Both the position numbers and the translations under genes were made by a program. This document shows positions 18,789-26,236 of a stretch of DNA of 64,000 nucleotides, in pieces; the first letter of the stretch is position 1, and every line of letters begins with the position of its first letter. Source of the DNA: an uncultured Porphyromonadaceae bacterium (GTDB lineage: Bacteria > Bacteroidota > Bacteroidia > Bacteroidales > Barnesiellaceae); assembly GCA_900538555.1 (NCBI GenBank), contig UPYI01000003.1:62001-126000 (forward strand), written 5' to 3'. The notes beneath the pieces are model-generated. The model saw nothing but the letters and a program-made list of their open reading frames with translations. It did no database searches and was not told the DNA's origin.

Positions 18789-19292
18789 ATGAATACCATC
18801 CTATTTTACGAATCGGACTCGAAGAGAGCACGGGAGACTGCTCAGAAAATAGCCGAAGAGTTGCCGAAAGATTCGTACAAAATACTACCGGCGCGCGATA
18901 TGAACGTCGATTGCCTGAAAGAAGGTGACTTGTTTTTATTCGGATTGTCATCGTGCGACGACGACAACGGACGCAATGCGGAATGGACTCGTGTTGCCGA
19001 TTTGCTGAAAGGTTGCGACCTGCATGGAAAAAAATTCGGTATATTCGGCTACGGCAAACGTCCCGACGGCAATTACCTTTGCGGCCATGCCGGTACGCTA
19101 TACGACATATTGCTGCAAACCGGTGCAACTCCCGCCGAACAAATCGACGACACGACCGAATACACGAAAAAATTTCCGGGAGTGGTGATCGACGATGCCG
19201 ACAACGGCGAGACATCCGTGAACATGGTAAAGCAGTGGACACGCATGCTTAACAATAATCCGAACTCGATTCCGGTAGATGCGGAGGCATAG
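18789..19292 (+). CDS. Flavodoxin-like protein
   Basis: A 167-residue flavodoxin-fold protein starting MNTILFYESDSKRARETAQKIAEELP, with LFLFGLSSCDDDNG in the position of the second FMN loop and KFGIFGYGKRPDGNYLCGHAGTLYDILLQTGA near residue 80. The first loop lacks the usual T/SxTGNT phosphate-binding signature (YESDSKRA instead), so flavin binding is not assured. The start at 18789 is 11 bp after the pirin-like stop; the longer in-frame ORF from 18678 overlaps that gene and is rejected. Last gene of the gad island, followed by a palindromic repeat. Confidence 0.75.
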   Translation: MNTILFYESDSKRARETAQKIAEELPKDSYKILPARDMNVDCLKEGDLFLFGLSSCDDDNGRNAEWTRVADLLKGCDLHGKKFGIFGYGKRPDGNYLCGHAGTLYDILLQTGATPAEQIDDTTEYTKKFPGVVIDDADNGETSVNMVKQWTRMLNNNPNSIPVDAEA

Positions 19293-19338
19293 GATTCCGG
19301 GAAAAACGGTGTGTCAGAATAATACGTTATATCTTAAC

Positions 19339-19396
19339 CATTCTGACGCACCGGAAAGGGGTTGCTTCAAAACTCGCATTTTGAAACACCCCCTTT
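19339..19396. repeat. Intergenic palindromic repeat, copy 3
   Basis: Flank CATTCTGACGCACCGG at 19339-19354, then an 18-bp imperfect inverted repeat ending at 19396 with two G-T type mismatches. It lies between the convergent ends of the flavodoxin-like gene and the anti-sigma/barrel gene. Confidence 0.85.
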
Positions 19397-19433
19397 TATC
19401 AAAAAGAACACATTACAGATATGCCGATAAAAA

Positions 19434-20714
19434 TTATTTGCTTCCGAATGTAAATCTCAACCCGAGATTCAAATTGAAATTAAGAGGTTTATCCTTGTAG
19501 ATCGTCTTCACCGGCGACCCGTCGTTAAAATAGTAGCTTAGCCCCGGCTCGACATAAATCCCCATCAAAGAGATGAAATTGTACTGCACACCTGCCGAGA
19601 GATTGACCGACCATTGCAACGGATCGACGACAACCGATTCGTTCTCGGTCCTCTTCACCTGATTTTCGAGAACATACTTCTTCTTTACATTCCCCGATAC
19701 GCATTTCTCTCCGAGGCATCCCGTCGAAGCATAGAGATCGAATCCTTTCCACGAAAACAGGGTGAATTTCAGATTGAGCGGTATACCGATATAATGCAAA
19801 GTCTGCTCTCCGGTGAAATAATGGCTTGCACTCCCTTCGCGTATGTCCGAGGTAAGGTTGGTATAGGTCACCCCGCTCCCGATACCGAACCAGCGGTTGA
19901 TCTTATAGGCAACCGATACGCCGGTCGTGACAGGCAGCCGGTGTTTTATCTCGGTCTGTATCTCCTGTCCCTGATTGTAGAGAAGGATGCCGAGCTTCGG
20001 GCTGTCTTCCCAATCGGATGCATCCGGACCGAGCCCCGCCACCATATTGCCGTCGGTGAAACTCCGGTGGAGCGTAGCACCCGTCCCCCCGGTCGTGAAT
20101 ACGCCAAACGACAGACGGCGTGCCTTACGGGTATCGGCGTGAGCGATATAATCGCTATGATAATCAAGGCTTTTCTCACGAAGAGTTCCGTCCGTACTTT
20201 TTTGTCCGGGCAAATGCGTATCGGCAGTGTGTTCCTCCCTCCCCGCCTCTTTTACCGGATCTGCCTCAGGCTCTTTCGTGTAAACCGGTACGGAGGACGA
20301 ACGCTCCACCTCATTTTCCGAAACTTGTTTTTCGTGCTTCGGTTTCCTCCCGTTTCTTTCAACCGGTCCCGGCACTTCGACCGGTTTTAACTCTGCCACA
20401 AGCTCACCCGGTTTATATTCCCGAACAGCAGGATCGTACGCTTCACTAACCGACGGGGCCAGCGGCTGTACATCTGCGGTTACAGGCAATTCTTCTTCCG
20501 TATCGTTCACAAGCCAGCCGAATCCGAAAGCGATGAGAACCACAGCGGCAGCCGCCACTATACGGCTTGTCCATGTCCGGAACGCCAGCCTCGACTTGCG
20601 GCGCAGCTCTTCCTGTGCCCGTGCGCGGCAGAGGTCATCCCAAAGCCCCTGAGGCTCGTCCGCCTCATAGTCAGCCATCCGGTCGTGTATATCGTTCAAC
20701 CAATCTTCTTTCAT
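19434..20714 (-). CDS. Anti-sigma-like N-terminus fused to outer-membrane beta-barrel domain
   Basis: A 426-residue protein with a hybrid layout. Residues 1-50 are a cytoplasmic acidic/charged segment (MKEDWLNDIHDRMADYEADEP) like the N-terminal zone of FecR/RsgI-type anti-sigma factors. Residues of about 51-70 form one transmembrane helix (IVAAAAVVLIAFGFGWLV). A long Pro/Glu/Lys-rich periplasmic linker follows to about residue 200. Residues of about 205-426 are a PorT-like beta-barrel domain (SFGVFTTGGTG, YKINRWFGIGSGVTYTNL, ending NLNLGLRFTFGSK). It overlaps the sigma-factor stop by 4 bp (ATGA type), implying translational coupling and control of that sigma factor. How the barrel part is placed relative to the inner-membrane helix is unclear. 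Confidence 0.8.
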   Translation of the reverse strand: MKEDWLNDIHDRMADYEADEPQGLWDDLCRARAQEELRRKSRLAFRTWTSRIVAAAAVVLIAFGFGWLVNDTEEELPVTADVQPLAPSVSEAYDPAVREYKPGELVAELKPVEVPGPVERNGRKPKHEKQVSENEVERSSSVPVYTKEPEADPVKEAGREEHTADTHLPGQKSTDGTLREKSLDYHSDYIAHADTRKARRLSFGVFTTGGTGATLHRSFTDGNMVAGLGPDASDWEDSPKLGILLYNQGQEIQTEIKHRLPVTTGVSVAYKINRWFGIGSGVTYTNLTSDIREGSASHYFTGEQTLHYIGIPLNLKFTLFSWKGFDLYASTGCLGEKCVSGNVKKKYVLENQVKRTENESVVVDPLQWSVNLSAGVQYNFISLMGIYVEPGLSYYFNDGSPVKTIYKDKPLNFNLNLGLRFTFGSK

Positions 20715-21286
20715 TCGGACATGGAATTAAACATTCTATATTTCTTTATCTTATCTGCCAACAGGGCTTTGGCTCTATGCAATTGCGAGGCGGAGGTGCT
20801 CTCCTTGATTCCGAGCAATTCGGCAATTTCGCGGTGGCTCTTCTCCTCTATCACATAGAGGTTGAATATCAGCCGGTAACCGTCGGGCAACTCTCTTATC
20901 ATCGAATGAATCGCGGAAAGCGGTACGTCGGATGTATCGGGTACATCGTCGGATATTTCCATTTTTTCTCCTTCCAACTCCACAAAATCCAACCGGGCAT
21001 TGCGTTTCACGAACTTCATCGTTTCGTTCAGTACGATCTTCGTCATCCACCCTTTCAACGAACCTGCTCCGCGATATTCGAATGAACCGACCGAAGCGAA
21101 TATTTTCAGGAATGCCTCCTGCAATACATCTTTCACATCCTCATCGCAACAGATGTAACGGGAACATACAGCCGTGAGATACCTGACATAACGGCTATAC
21201 AATGCGTGCATAGCCTGTTCATCCCCCTGCTGTATAAGATGTAGCAAATTTTCCTCGTTTTCGGTATTACTCCGGCACATTGGCAT
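20711..21286 (-). CDS. ECF-type RNA polymerase sigma factor
   Basis: A 191-residue sigma-70 family ECF factor. Sigma region 2 includes MHALYSRYVRYLTAVCSRYI and DVKDVLQEAFLKIFASVGSFEYRG; region 4 includes LPDGYRLIFNLYVIEEKSHREIAELLGIKESTSASQLHRAKALL. The start at 21286 (MPMCRSNTENEENLL) is preferred; the open frame extends to 21349 without sigma-like sequence. It overlaps by 4 bp with the downstream anti-sigma/barrel hybrid, so the two form one regulatory unit. Target genes unknown. Confidence 0.92.
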   Translation of the reverse strand: MPMCRSNTENEENLLHLIQQGDEQAMHALYSRYVRYLTAVCSRYICCDEDVKDVLQEAFLKIFASVGSFEYRGAGSLKGWMTKIVLNETMKFVKRNARLDFVELEGEKMEISDDVPDTSDVPLSAIHSMIRELPDGYRLIFNLYVIEEKSHREIAELLGIKESTSASQLHRAKALLADKIKKYRMFNSMSE

Positions 21287-21455
21287 GATTATCGTTTCCA
21301 ATCGGAAATATGTCGTGAATCGCTCCCCTTGCCGGAGATCGCCTTTCACCGGCAGGCAAGTTTTCCGATTGTCCCAGTAAAGGTAACCAACGTTGTTATT
21401 CTTGTTTTTAACGTATCGTTTTTCAAGTCGCTCCTCCTTGCTATGGGTTTCCCGA

Positions 21456-22187
21456 TTACTTTACATACCGGTTGTACGGCATATCGGGATATTCCATCGC
21501 AGATTCGCGCAAACGGAGGTCGAACTCGGCAGATTTTTCGCCACTGAACGACTTCCAGTTCAGTTTGATCTTCACCTCCGAATTTTCATTGCGAGGCAGG
21601 GTATTGAGATTGAATGCCACCAAAGCATCCGCCATGTGACCTCCGACATCGCCATTGGCATCGTGACGCAATTCCAACTCATACGGATTTTCCGGATTAA
21701 CCCCGGTCAGCAGATTGATATAATGCACGGCTCCCACATATCCCCATACGGTACGGATGCGCAGTGTCAGATAGCCGTCTTCCGCTACCGTCACCCAGTC
21801 TTTTACAATTTCGATCGCATCGTCGCCATACGTTTCATCGTTTTCCTCACCCAATGTCGGCACCGGCATCTTCGTGCGGATACTATCCATCCAGTTGATG
21901 TAAACATTGCGGTTCCGTTCGTCCTTACCGCCGCTCTCCTCGGTATAGTTTACCAACGCACGCACCTCTTTATCTCCGAACGGAGAGACATCCATATTCG
22001 TCGGATACAACGTTGTCGTATCGTCCAGATGCAAGGTAAACTCCCCCCCTTCGACAGGACATACCGTTACCAATGCTGTCGGACGGCGCAACGCCCAATT
22101 GTTGTCGTTATCGTCCAGACAGGATTGTAAAGCACACGACGTCATCAAAACGCCCAACGTATAAACCGTTAATTTCTGTTTGTTCAT
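21456..22187 (-). CDS. NigD-like lipoprotein
   Basis: A 243-residue protein with a lipoprotein signal (MNKQKLTVYTLGVLMTSCALQSC, lipobox LQSC with the modified Cys at about 23). The mature part has the N- and C-terminal beta-rich halves of the NigD-like family: TALVTVCPVEGGEFTLHLDD near residue 38, LVNYTEESGG near 80, and GYLTLRIRTVWGYVGAVHYINLLTG near 145. NigD-like lipoproteins are common in Bacteroidales; function not established apart from the original link to immunity of a nigrescin locus. Divergent from the protease gene. Confidence 0.85.
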   Translation of the reverse strand: MNKQKLTVYTLGVLMTSCALQSCLDDNDNNWALRRPTALVTVCPVEGGEFTLHLDDTTTLYPTNMDVSPFGDKEVRALVNYTEESGGKDERNRNVYINWMDSIRTKMPVPTLGEENDETYGDDAIEIVKDWVTVAEDGYLTLRIRTVWGYVGAVHYINLLTGVNPENPYELELRHDANGDVGGHMADALVAFNLNTLPRNENSEVKIKLNWKSFSGEKSAEFDLRLRESAMEYPDMPYNRYVK

Positions 22188-22368
22188 TGTTTCTGATTTT
22201 AATTTGTTTTTCTATTCCATTAAATCGCACATTCCCGAAAATCTTGCACGAACATAATTATTTTTTTTCATTGATCCTTTTTTTATATACGGAAAAGAAA
22301 AGACAGACCTCAAAGACAAGAATTTCCAAAAAGGGCGGGCGGAGTGTTTCAAAATCTAAATATTTGCC

Positions 22369-22376
22369 TAACTTTG
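22369..22376 (+). promoter_or_regulatory. -7 box for the trypsin-like protease gene
   Basis: TAACTTTG fits TAnnTTTG, 22 bp upstream of the ATG at 22398; a short T-rich -33 zone lies about 18 bp further up. Confidence 0.55.
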
Positions 22377-22397
22377 CTATCGGCTACATCGAGACCC

Positions 22398-24182
22398 ATG
22401 AAAAAATTTACCGCCATATTGCTCCTTGCCCTTTCCGTCTGCATCGGAATGTATGCCGCCGTACCGGTAAATGCTACCGCCGACTGGCAAACAGGATACA
22501 ACGATTTTCGGGAAACCGAATGGCACAAAGGCATTCTGACCGACCGCAACCTGCGAAGCGGATACGATGTAGTGAATGTAACCGGGGTACACACCCCGAA
22601 AGGCAAGATCGCCGAAATCACCCTGAAAATCGCCAACCGCAATAATCACGAACTGAAAAGATACCCCGCTTACCGATGCACCCCGCAAGGAAAACGGGTA
22701 GAGAAAGCCTCGAAAGTGAAACGCCCCGTGTGGGGTGCGGTATGGGGGTATGCCGACAGGAACAATTACCATGCCATCTGTTTCAGACGCAGCCGGAACC
22801 GGATATACGATATGGATATTCCCAAGCTGCAAGTCCGTATATTCACGGTATGCAACGGCGATACGACCGTCCATCGCCCGTGGAGCGACATCGAACAGAG
22901 CCACGCATTCGATACCGAATGCGGATTCAACCGGATACGTATCGCCTATACCCCCGAAAAGGGGTTCGTGCTGTCGGGCGGCATCGACGAATATTGTCCG
23001 CTCGGCATCTGCCCCGACCTCCGCATATTCGGCGACAGTGCGGGCATCTATGTCGGCAGTGCTGCCTGCGTGGCTTTATCCGACTGGAATGTATCATACC
23101 GCACCTATCAGCCCGATGTATGGCAAACCGGACATACTTACGAGTCGTTGAAAACGCGTTTCGCCAAATCTCAAAACAAACTGGAAGGCTTTTGGAATGT
23201 GATATCCGACGACCAACGTATCAACAAAAACGTACATGTAGGCGGGGAGTACAAATTCGCCTTCGTCGCCGACTCTACCGGCGGATACGACCTCGTTTAT
23301 CTGAGCGGGGCGGAACGCAACCGTGGTGTCTGGAAAGAGGGATACAGGAAAGGGAAATTCTTTCCGACCGGCAATCCGAACATATTCGAGGCAGAGTGGT
23401 ACGATGCCGCATTCCGCACAATCAAACCTTGCATAGTGACAATCGACAGGAACGAAATTATGGAACTCATGTTCCAGAACAATAAAGTCAGCCTGTTTTT
23501 TGCCAGAAGCTATCAACGGCACAATATTCCCGATCAATCTCGGGAATACAATACATCCGGCAGCGGATTCGTCATCGACCCGGCGGGGCTGATCGTTACC
23601 AACCACCATGTAATAGATAATGCCTCGAAAGTGTGGGTACGATTCCCAACCACCCCTCTTTCGGATAAAGAAGCTGTATATGCCGCCCGCGTAATCGGGT
23701 GCGACCAACATAACGATTTGGCGGTGTTGCAAATTACCGACAGCACATTCACCCGCTTCCCCGATCTGCCTTTCGGTATTGCCACCGATCTGTTGGAACA
23801 AGGCAGCTCCATATTCTGCTTAGGATTCCCGAGACCGGACATGTTGGGCAACGACATCAAATATTCGGAAGGGATCATCACCAGCCTTAACACATCATTC
23901 AACGCCTATCATATTTCCGCCGATGCCGATTACGGATCGAGCGGCGGAGCCATGTTCGATAAAGAGAACGGAAATATTACCGGCGTTACAAGCAGCATGA
24001 TAGACCAGACACATTACACTTCGCACTATGCCATCAAATCGCCCTATATCGTCATACTCCTGCAAAGCCTCGGTCTGAACGTTCCCCGCCCCGTCTCCAC
24101 GCTCAAAGGGTTGCCCTCGACCGAAAAAATAAAACTTATTACACCTTATTGTTGCCAGATATTATGTAAAGTGGAGAGATAA
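22398..24182 (+). CDS. Secreted trypsin-like serine protease with long N-terminal domain
   Basis: A 594-residue protein. The start at 22398 is chosen because the signal peptide MKKFTAILLLALSVCIGMYAAVP begins there. Residues of about 25-390 are a uniform beta-rich region of unknown fold. The C-terminal S1-type domain opens with GSGFVIDPAGLIVTNHHVID; the apparent triad is H404 (NHHV), D440 (HNDLAVL) and S515 (GSSGGAM). The 3' end is odd: the last 105 bases are repeated at 26009-26112, where a one-base difference would give an earlier stop (LKGCPRPKK), so the terminal 20 residues here (KLITPYCCQILCKVER end) may result from a frameshift. Substrate unknown; probably periplasmic. Confidence 0.85.
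   Translation: MKKFTAILLLALSVCIGMYAAVPVNATADWQTGYNDFRETEWHKGILTDRNLRSGYDVVNVTGVHTPKGKIAEITLKIANRNNHELKRYPAYRCTPQGKRVEKASKVKRPVWGAVWGYADRNNYHAICFRRSRNRIYDMDIPKLQVRIFTVCNGDTTVHRPWSDIEQSHAFDTECGFNRIRIAYTPEKGFVLSGGIDEYCPLGICPDLRIFGDSAGIYVGSAACVALSDWNVSYRTYQPDVWQTGHTYESLKTRFAKSQNKLEGFWNVISDDQRINKNVHVGGEYKFAFVADSTGGYDLVYLSGAERNRGVWKEGYRKGKFFPTGNPNIFEAEWYDAAFRTIKPCIVTIDRNEIMELMFQNNKVSLFFARSYQRHNIPDQSREYNTSGSGFVIDPAGLIVTNHHVIDNASKVWVRFPTTPLSDKEAVYAARVIGCDQHNDLAVLQITDSTFTRFPDLPFGIATDLLEQGSSIFCLGFPRPDMLGNDIKYSEGIITSLNTSFNAYHISADADYGSSGGAMFDKENGNITGVTSSMIDQTHYTSHYAIKSPYIVILLQSLGLNVPRPVSTLKGLPSTEKIKLITPYCCQILCKVER
24066..24170. repeat. Direct repeat, left copy (3' end of protease gene)
   Basis: 105 bp matching 26009-26112 with only one deleted G and one A/G difference. 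It brackets the hipBST module together with the right copy. Looser similarity extends left (CTATGCC at 24026 and at 25981). Confidence 0.93.
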
Positions 24183-24319
24183 AAAATTTTCTGATAAATG
24201 ACAACGGGAATTAATGGAAAGATAAAGATATAAGACGTATCTGTCTTCATCAAGTTTCAACATGTGGAGGACGGTACAGCCGAATCCGAAAACATCCATA
24301 CATACAGTAAATTTCTTCA

Positions 24320-24380
24320 TTATACCCCATTTGATATAATTCCACACCAATCAAACAAATTATACCTCTTCTGATATAAT
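24320..24380. promoter_or_regulatory. Two candidate HipB operators
   Basis: Two 21-bp near-identical elements at 24320-24340 and 24360-24380, three mismatches, exactly 40 bp apart. Each is itself palindromic at the ends (TTATA, 11 bases, TATAA). They lie just upstream of the hipB promoter, so binding by the HipB repressor is a reasonable inference. Confidence 0.6.
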
Positions 24381-24395
24381 ATCGAATATTTATAT

Positions 24396-24420
24396 TAACT
24401 TTGTACCCGAAAAGGTATAA
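24396..24420 (+). promoter_or_regulatory. hipBST promoter overlapped by an inverted repeat
   Basis: -7 box TAACTTTG at 24396-24403. It is overlapped by TTGTACC (24401-24407) and GGTATAA (24414-24420), a 7-bp inverted repeat with one mismatch that resembles the half-sites of the upstream operators. Binding there would block transcription start. Confidence 0.6.
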
Positions 24421-24432
24421 AGCAATATACTT

Positions 24433-24639
24433 ATGAATAATTTGTCTGCTACGGTCAAGATGTTGCGAAAGCAATATAATCTGACACAAGAAGAACTCTC
24501 GTTGAAATCTGGTGTGGGATTACGTTTTGTGCGAGATCTTGAACAAGGGAAAGAATCACTGCGCCTTGACAAGGTGAATCATCTTCTTGATTTCTTTAAT
24601 TACGAAATGGTCGCCACCTTAAAAAACGATAACCGATGA
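24433..24639 (+). CDS. hipB: HipB antitoxin, Xre/HTH repressor
   Basis: A 68-residue helix-turn-helix protein (HTH_3 type): LRKQYNLTQEELSLKSGVG followed by LRFVRDLEQGKESLRLDKVNHLLDFF. It matches short HipB antitoxins that bind the operon operator and the toxin. Its stop overlaps the hipS start by 4 bp (ATGA), so the genes are translationally coupled. Confidence 0.9.
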   Translation: MNNLSATVKMLRKQYNLTQEELSLKSGVGLRFVRDLEQGKESLRLDKVNHLLDFFNYEMVATLKNDNR

Positions 24640-24974
24640 GACAAGCTCATATATTTTACAAAGATCTATTGGCTGGGATTCTGACAGAGAGCGATACAGG
24701 GTATGAATTCCGGTATCTTTCAGAGTATCTTTCTTCGGGAATGGCAAAGGCTATCAGTTTGACATTGCCTTTGCGTGAAGAAACCTATACAAGTCCGGTG
24801 CTGTTTCCATTTTTCGATGGATTGATTCCAGAAGGATGGTTACTGGACGTGGCATTGCGGAATACGGACATCAGCATACTCGACCGGATGTCGTTGTTAC
24901 TGACTTGTTGTAAAGATTGTATCGGTGCAGTAAGTGTTGTTTCGGTGGAAGAAAAGGAGGGAAGCCATGTGTAA
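24636..24974 (+). CDS. hipS: HipS-like small subunit (HipA N-terminal subdomain)
   Basis: A 112-residue protein equal to the N-terminal subdomain 1 of HipA (LAGILTESDTGYEFRYLSEYL, KAISLTLPLREETYTSPVLFPFFDGLIPEGWLLD). In classical HipA this domain and the kinase are one chain; here they are separate, as in the tripartite HipBST systems described in enteropathogenic E. coli, in which HipS works as antitoxin. The split is not a simple frameshift: the next gene has its own start and a strong ribosome-binding site inside the end of this one. Confidence 0.88.
   Translation: MRQAHIFYKDLLAGILTESDTGYEFRYLSEYLSSGMAKAISLTLPLREETYTSPVLFPFFDGLIPEGWLLDVALRNTDISILDRMSLLLTCCKDCIGAVSVVSVEEKEGSHV
24954..24960 (+). 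promoter_or_regulatory. Strong Shine-Dalgarno deciding the hipT start
   Basis: AAGGAGG lies 6 bases upstream of ATG at 24967. Such a consensus site is unusual in this window and supports 24967 rather than the upstream in-frame ATG at 24934. Confidence 0.7.
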
Positions 24975-25926
24975 CTGCTTATATTGTTATCGCCCGCTAT
25001 TAAAGGGTGAAAAGGACATGCACCCGGCATGTATCAAGAAGTTTTTCGGAACAGCAACTTTACCTGTTCTTGATTATACGACAGAGCAACTTGACCAACT
25101 TGCCCTACAAATCATTCAAGAACAAACATCTTTGACCGGCGTCCAGCCGAAATTGTCCCTGCACCTGAACCAGCATGACGGAGGCAAACGATTGACTATC
25201 GTCGGACTTTGGGGCGGTTATATTTGTAAACCTCAAACCGTACAATATAAAATGATGCCTGAGGTGGAGGATTTGACTATGCACCTTGCAGAGTTGGCAC
25301 ATATTGATGTGATTCCTCACACATTGATGCGGATGGCAGATGATACGCTTTGTTATCTTACCCGCCGAATAGACAGAACGACTACCGGAGAGAAAATAGC
25401 GATGGAGGATATGTGCCAACTGACTGAAAGGCAAACAGAACACAAATATAAAAGCAGTTATGAACGAATCGGCAAAGCAATTTTGAAATACTCATCTTTG
25501 CCCAAAATGGACGTTACCAATTTCTTCGAGTTAGTACTTTTCTCTTGGCTGACAGGGAATAATGATATGCACTTGAAAAACTTTTCTTTGTATGAAACTG
25601 CCGATAAAATACGTTTGACTCCGGCTTACGACTTGCTGAATGCGATTATTATCAATCCGAAAGACGACGAAGAACTGGCATTAACCTTAAACGGACGAAA
25701 GAAGAATCTACAAAAAGAAGACTTTGTCAAATCAGCAGCCACTCTTCGTATAGAAAGTGTGGTTGTAGAACGCCTGATAAATAAGTATGTCAAGCTATTG
25801 CCCAAGTTTGAGACTGTCATTCAAAACTCTTTCATAAGTGCCGACCTAAAAAACCGGTATATTGATTTGTTGAGAGAACGGCTTGGCAGACTTTCGCAGG
25901 AAACAATAAAAACAGCAGAAGTTTGA
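24967..25926 (+). CDS. hipT: HipT-like serine/threonine kinase toxin
   Basis: A 319-residue HipA-type kinase. It opens with a zinc-ribbon-like CNCLYC plus HPAC (C4, C7, H19, C22). The ATP-loop segment is TSLTGVQPKLSL (residues 54-65); S55 and T57 are where HipT of E. coli has its two autophosphorylated serines (SIS), so one position has changed to Thr. Catalytic GNNDMHLKNF and metal-binding TPAYDLLN follow. By homology it phosphorylates an aminoacyl-tRNA synthetase and arrests growth; the target here is not known. Overlaps hipS by 8 bp. AT-richer than flanking genes and bracketed by direct repeats, so probably acquired. Confidence 0.88.
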   Translation: MCNCLYCYRPLLKGEKDMHPACIKKFFGTATLPVLDYTTEQLDQLALQIIQEQTSLTGVQPKLSLHLNQHDGGKRLTIVGLWGGYICKPQTVQYKMMPEVEDLTMHLAELAHIDVIPHTLMRMADDTLCYLTRRIDRTTTGEKIAMEDMCQLTERQTEHKYKSSYERIGKAILKYSSLPKMDVTNFFELVLFSWLTGNNDMHLKNFSLYETADKIRLTPAYDLLNAIIINPKDDEELALTLNGRKKNLQKEDFVKSAATLRIESVVVERLINKYVKLLPKFETVIQNSFISADLKNRYIDLLRERLGRLSQETIKTAEV

Positions 25927-26008
25927 ACTATAAGACATACCCAATACCTCTGCTTCGACAAGTAAATGGCAGGCGAGGATCTATGCCACCCAATCGCCAT
26001 ACCTCGTC

Positions 26009-26112
26009 AGCCTCGGTCTGAACGTTCCCCGCCCCGTCTCCACGCTCAAAGGTTGCCCTCGACCGAAAAAATAAAGCTTATTACACCTTATTGTTGCCAG
26101 ATATTATGTAAA
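26009..26112. repeat. Direct repeat, right copy (protease 3' end fragment)
   Basis: 104 bp matching 24066-24170. In the protease frame it reads SLGLNVPRPVSTLKGCPRPKK and stops at 26071-26073, one base shorter than the left copy. Upstream residual coding similarity (YATQSPYLV) is visible from 25981. Nothing else is apparent in 25927-26236 except the promoter zone of the next gene. Confidence 0.92.
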
Positions 26113-26236
26113 ACATCTATAAACCAATAGATTGAGAAGGCGTTATCCGTATCTATTTTTATCAATATTTACACAACACGACCAATTTATAGTATTACTT
26201 TTGGAGCATAATCAATTCACAACAAAAACTCTTACC

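Noticed and set aside
24636..25926. hipS and hipT as one frameshifted hipA
   Set aside because: hipT has its own ATG, a consensus ribosome-binding site and an 8-bp overlap; known HipBST systems have the same split.
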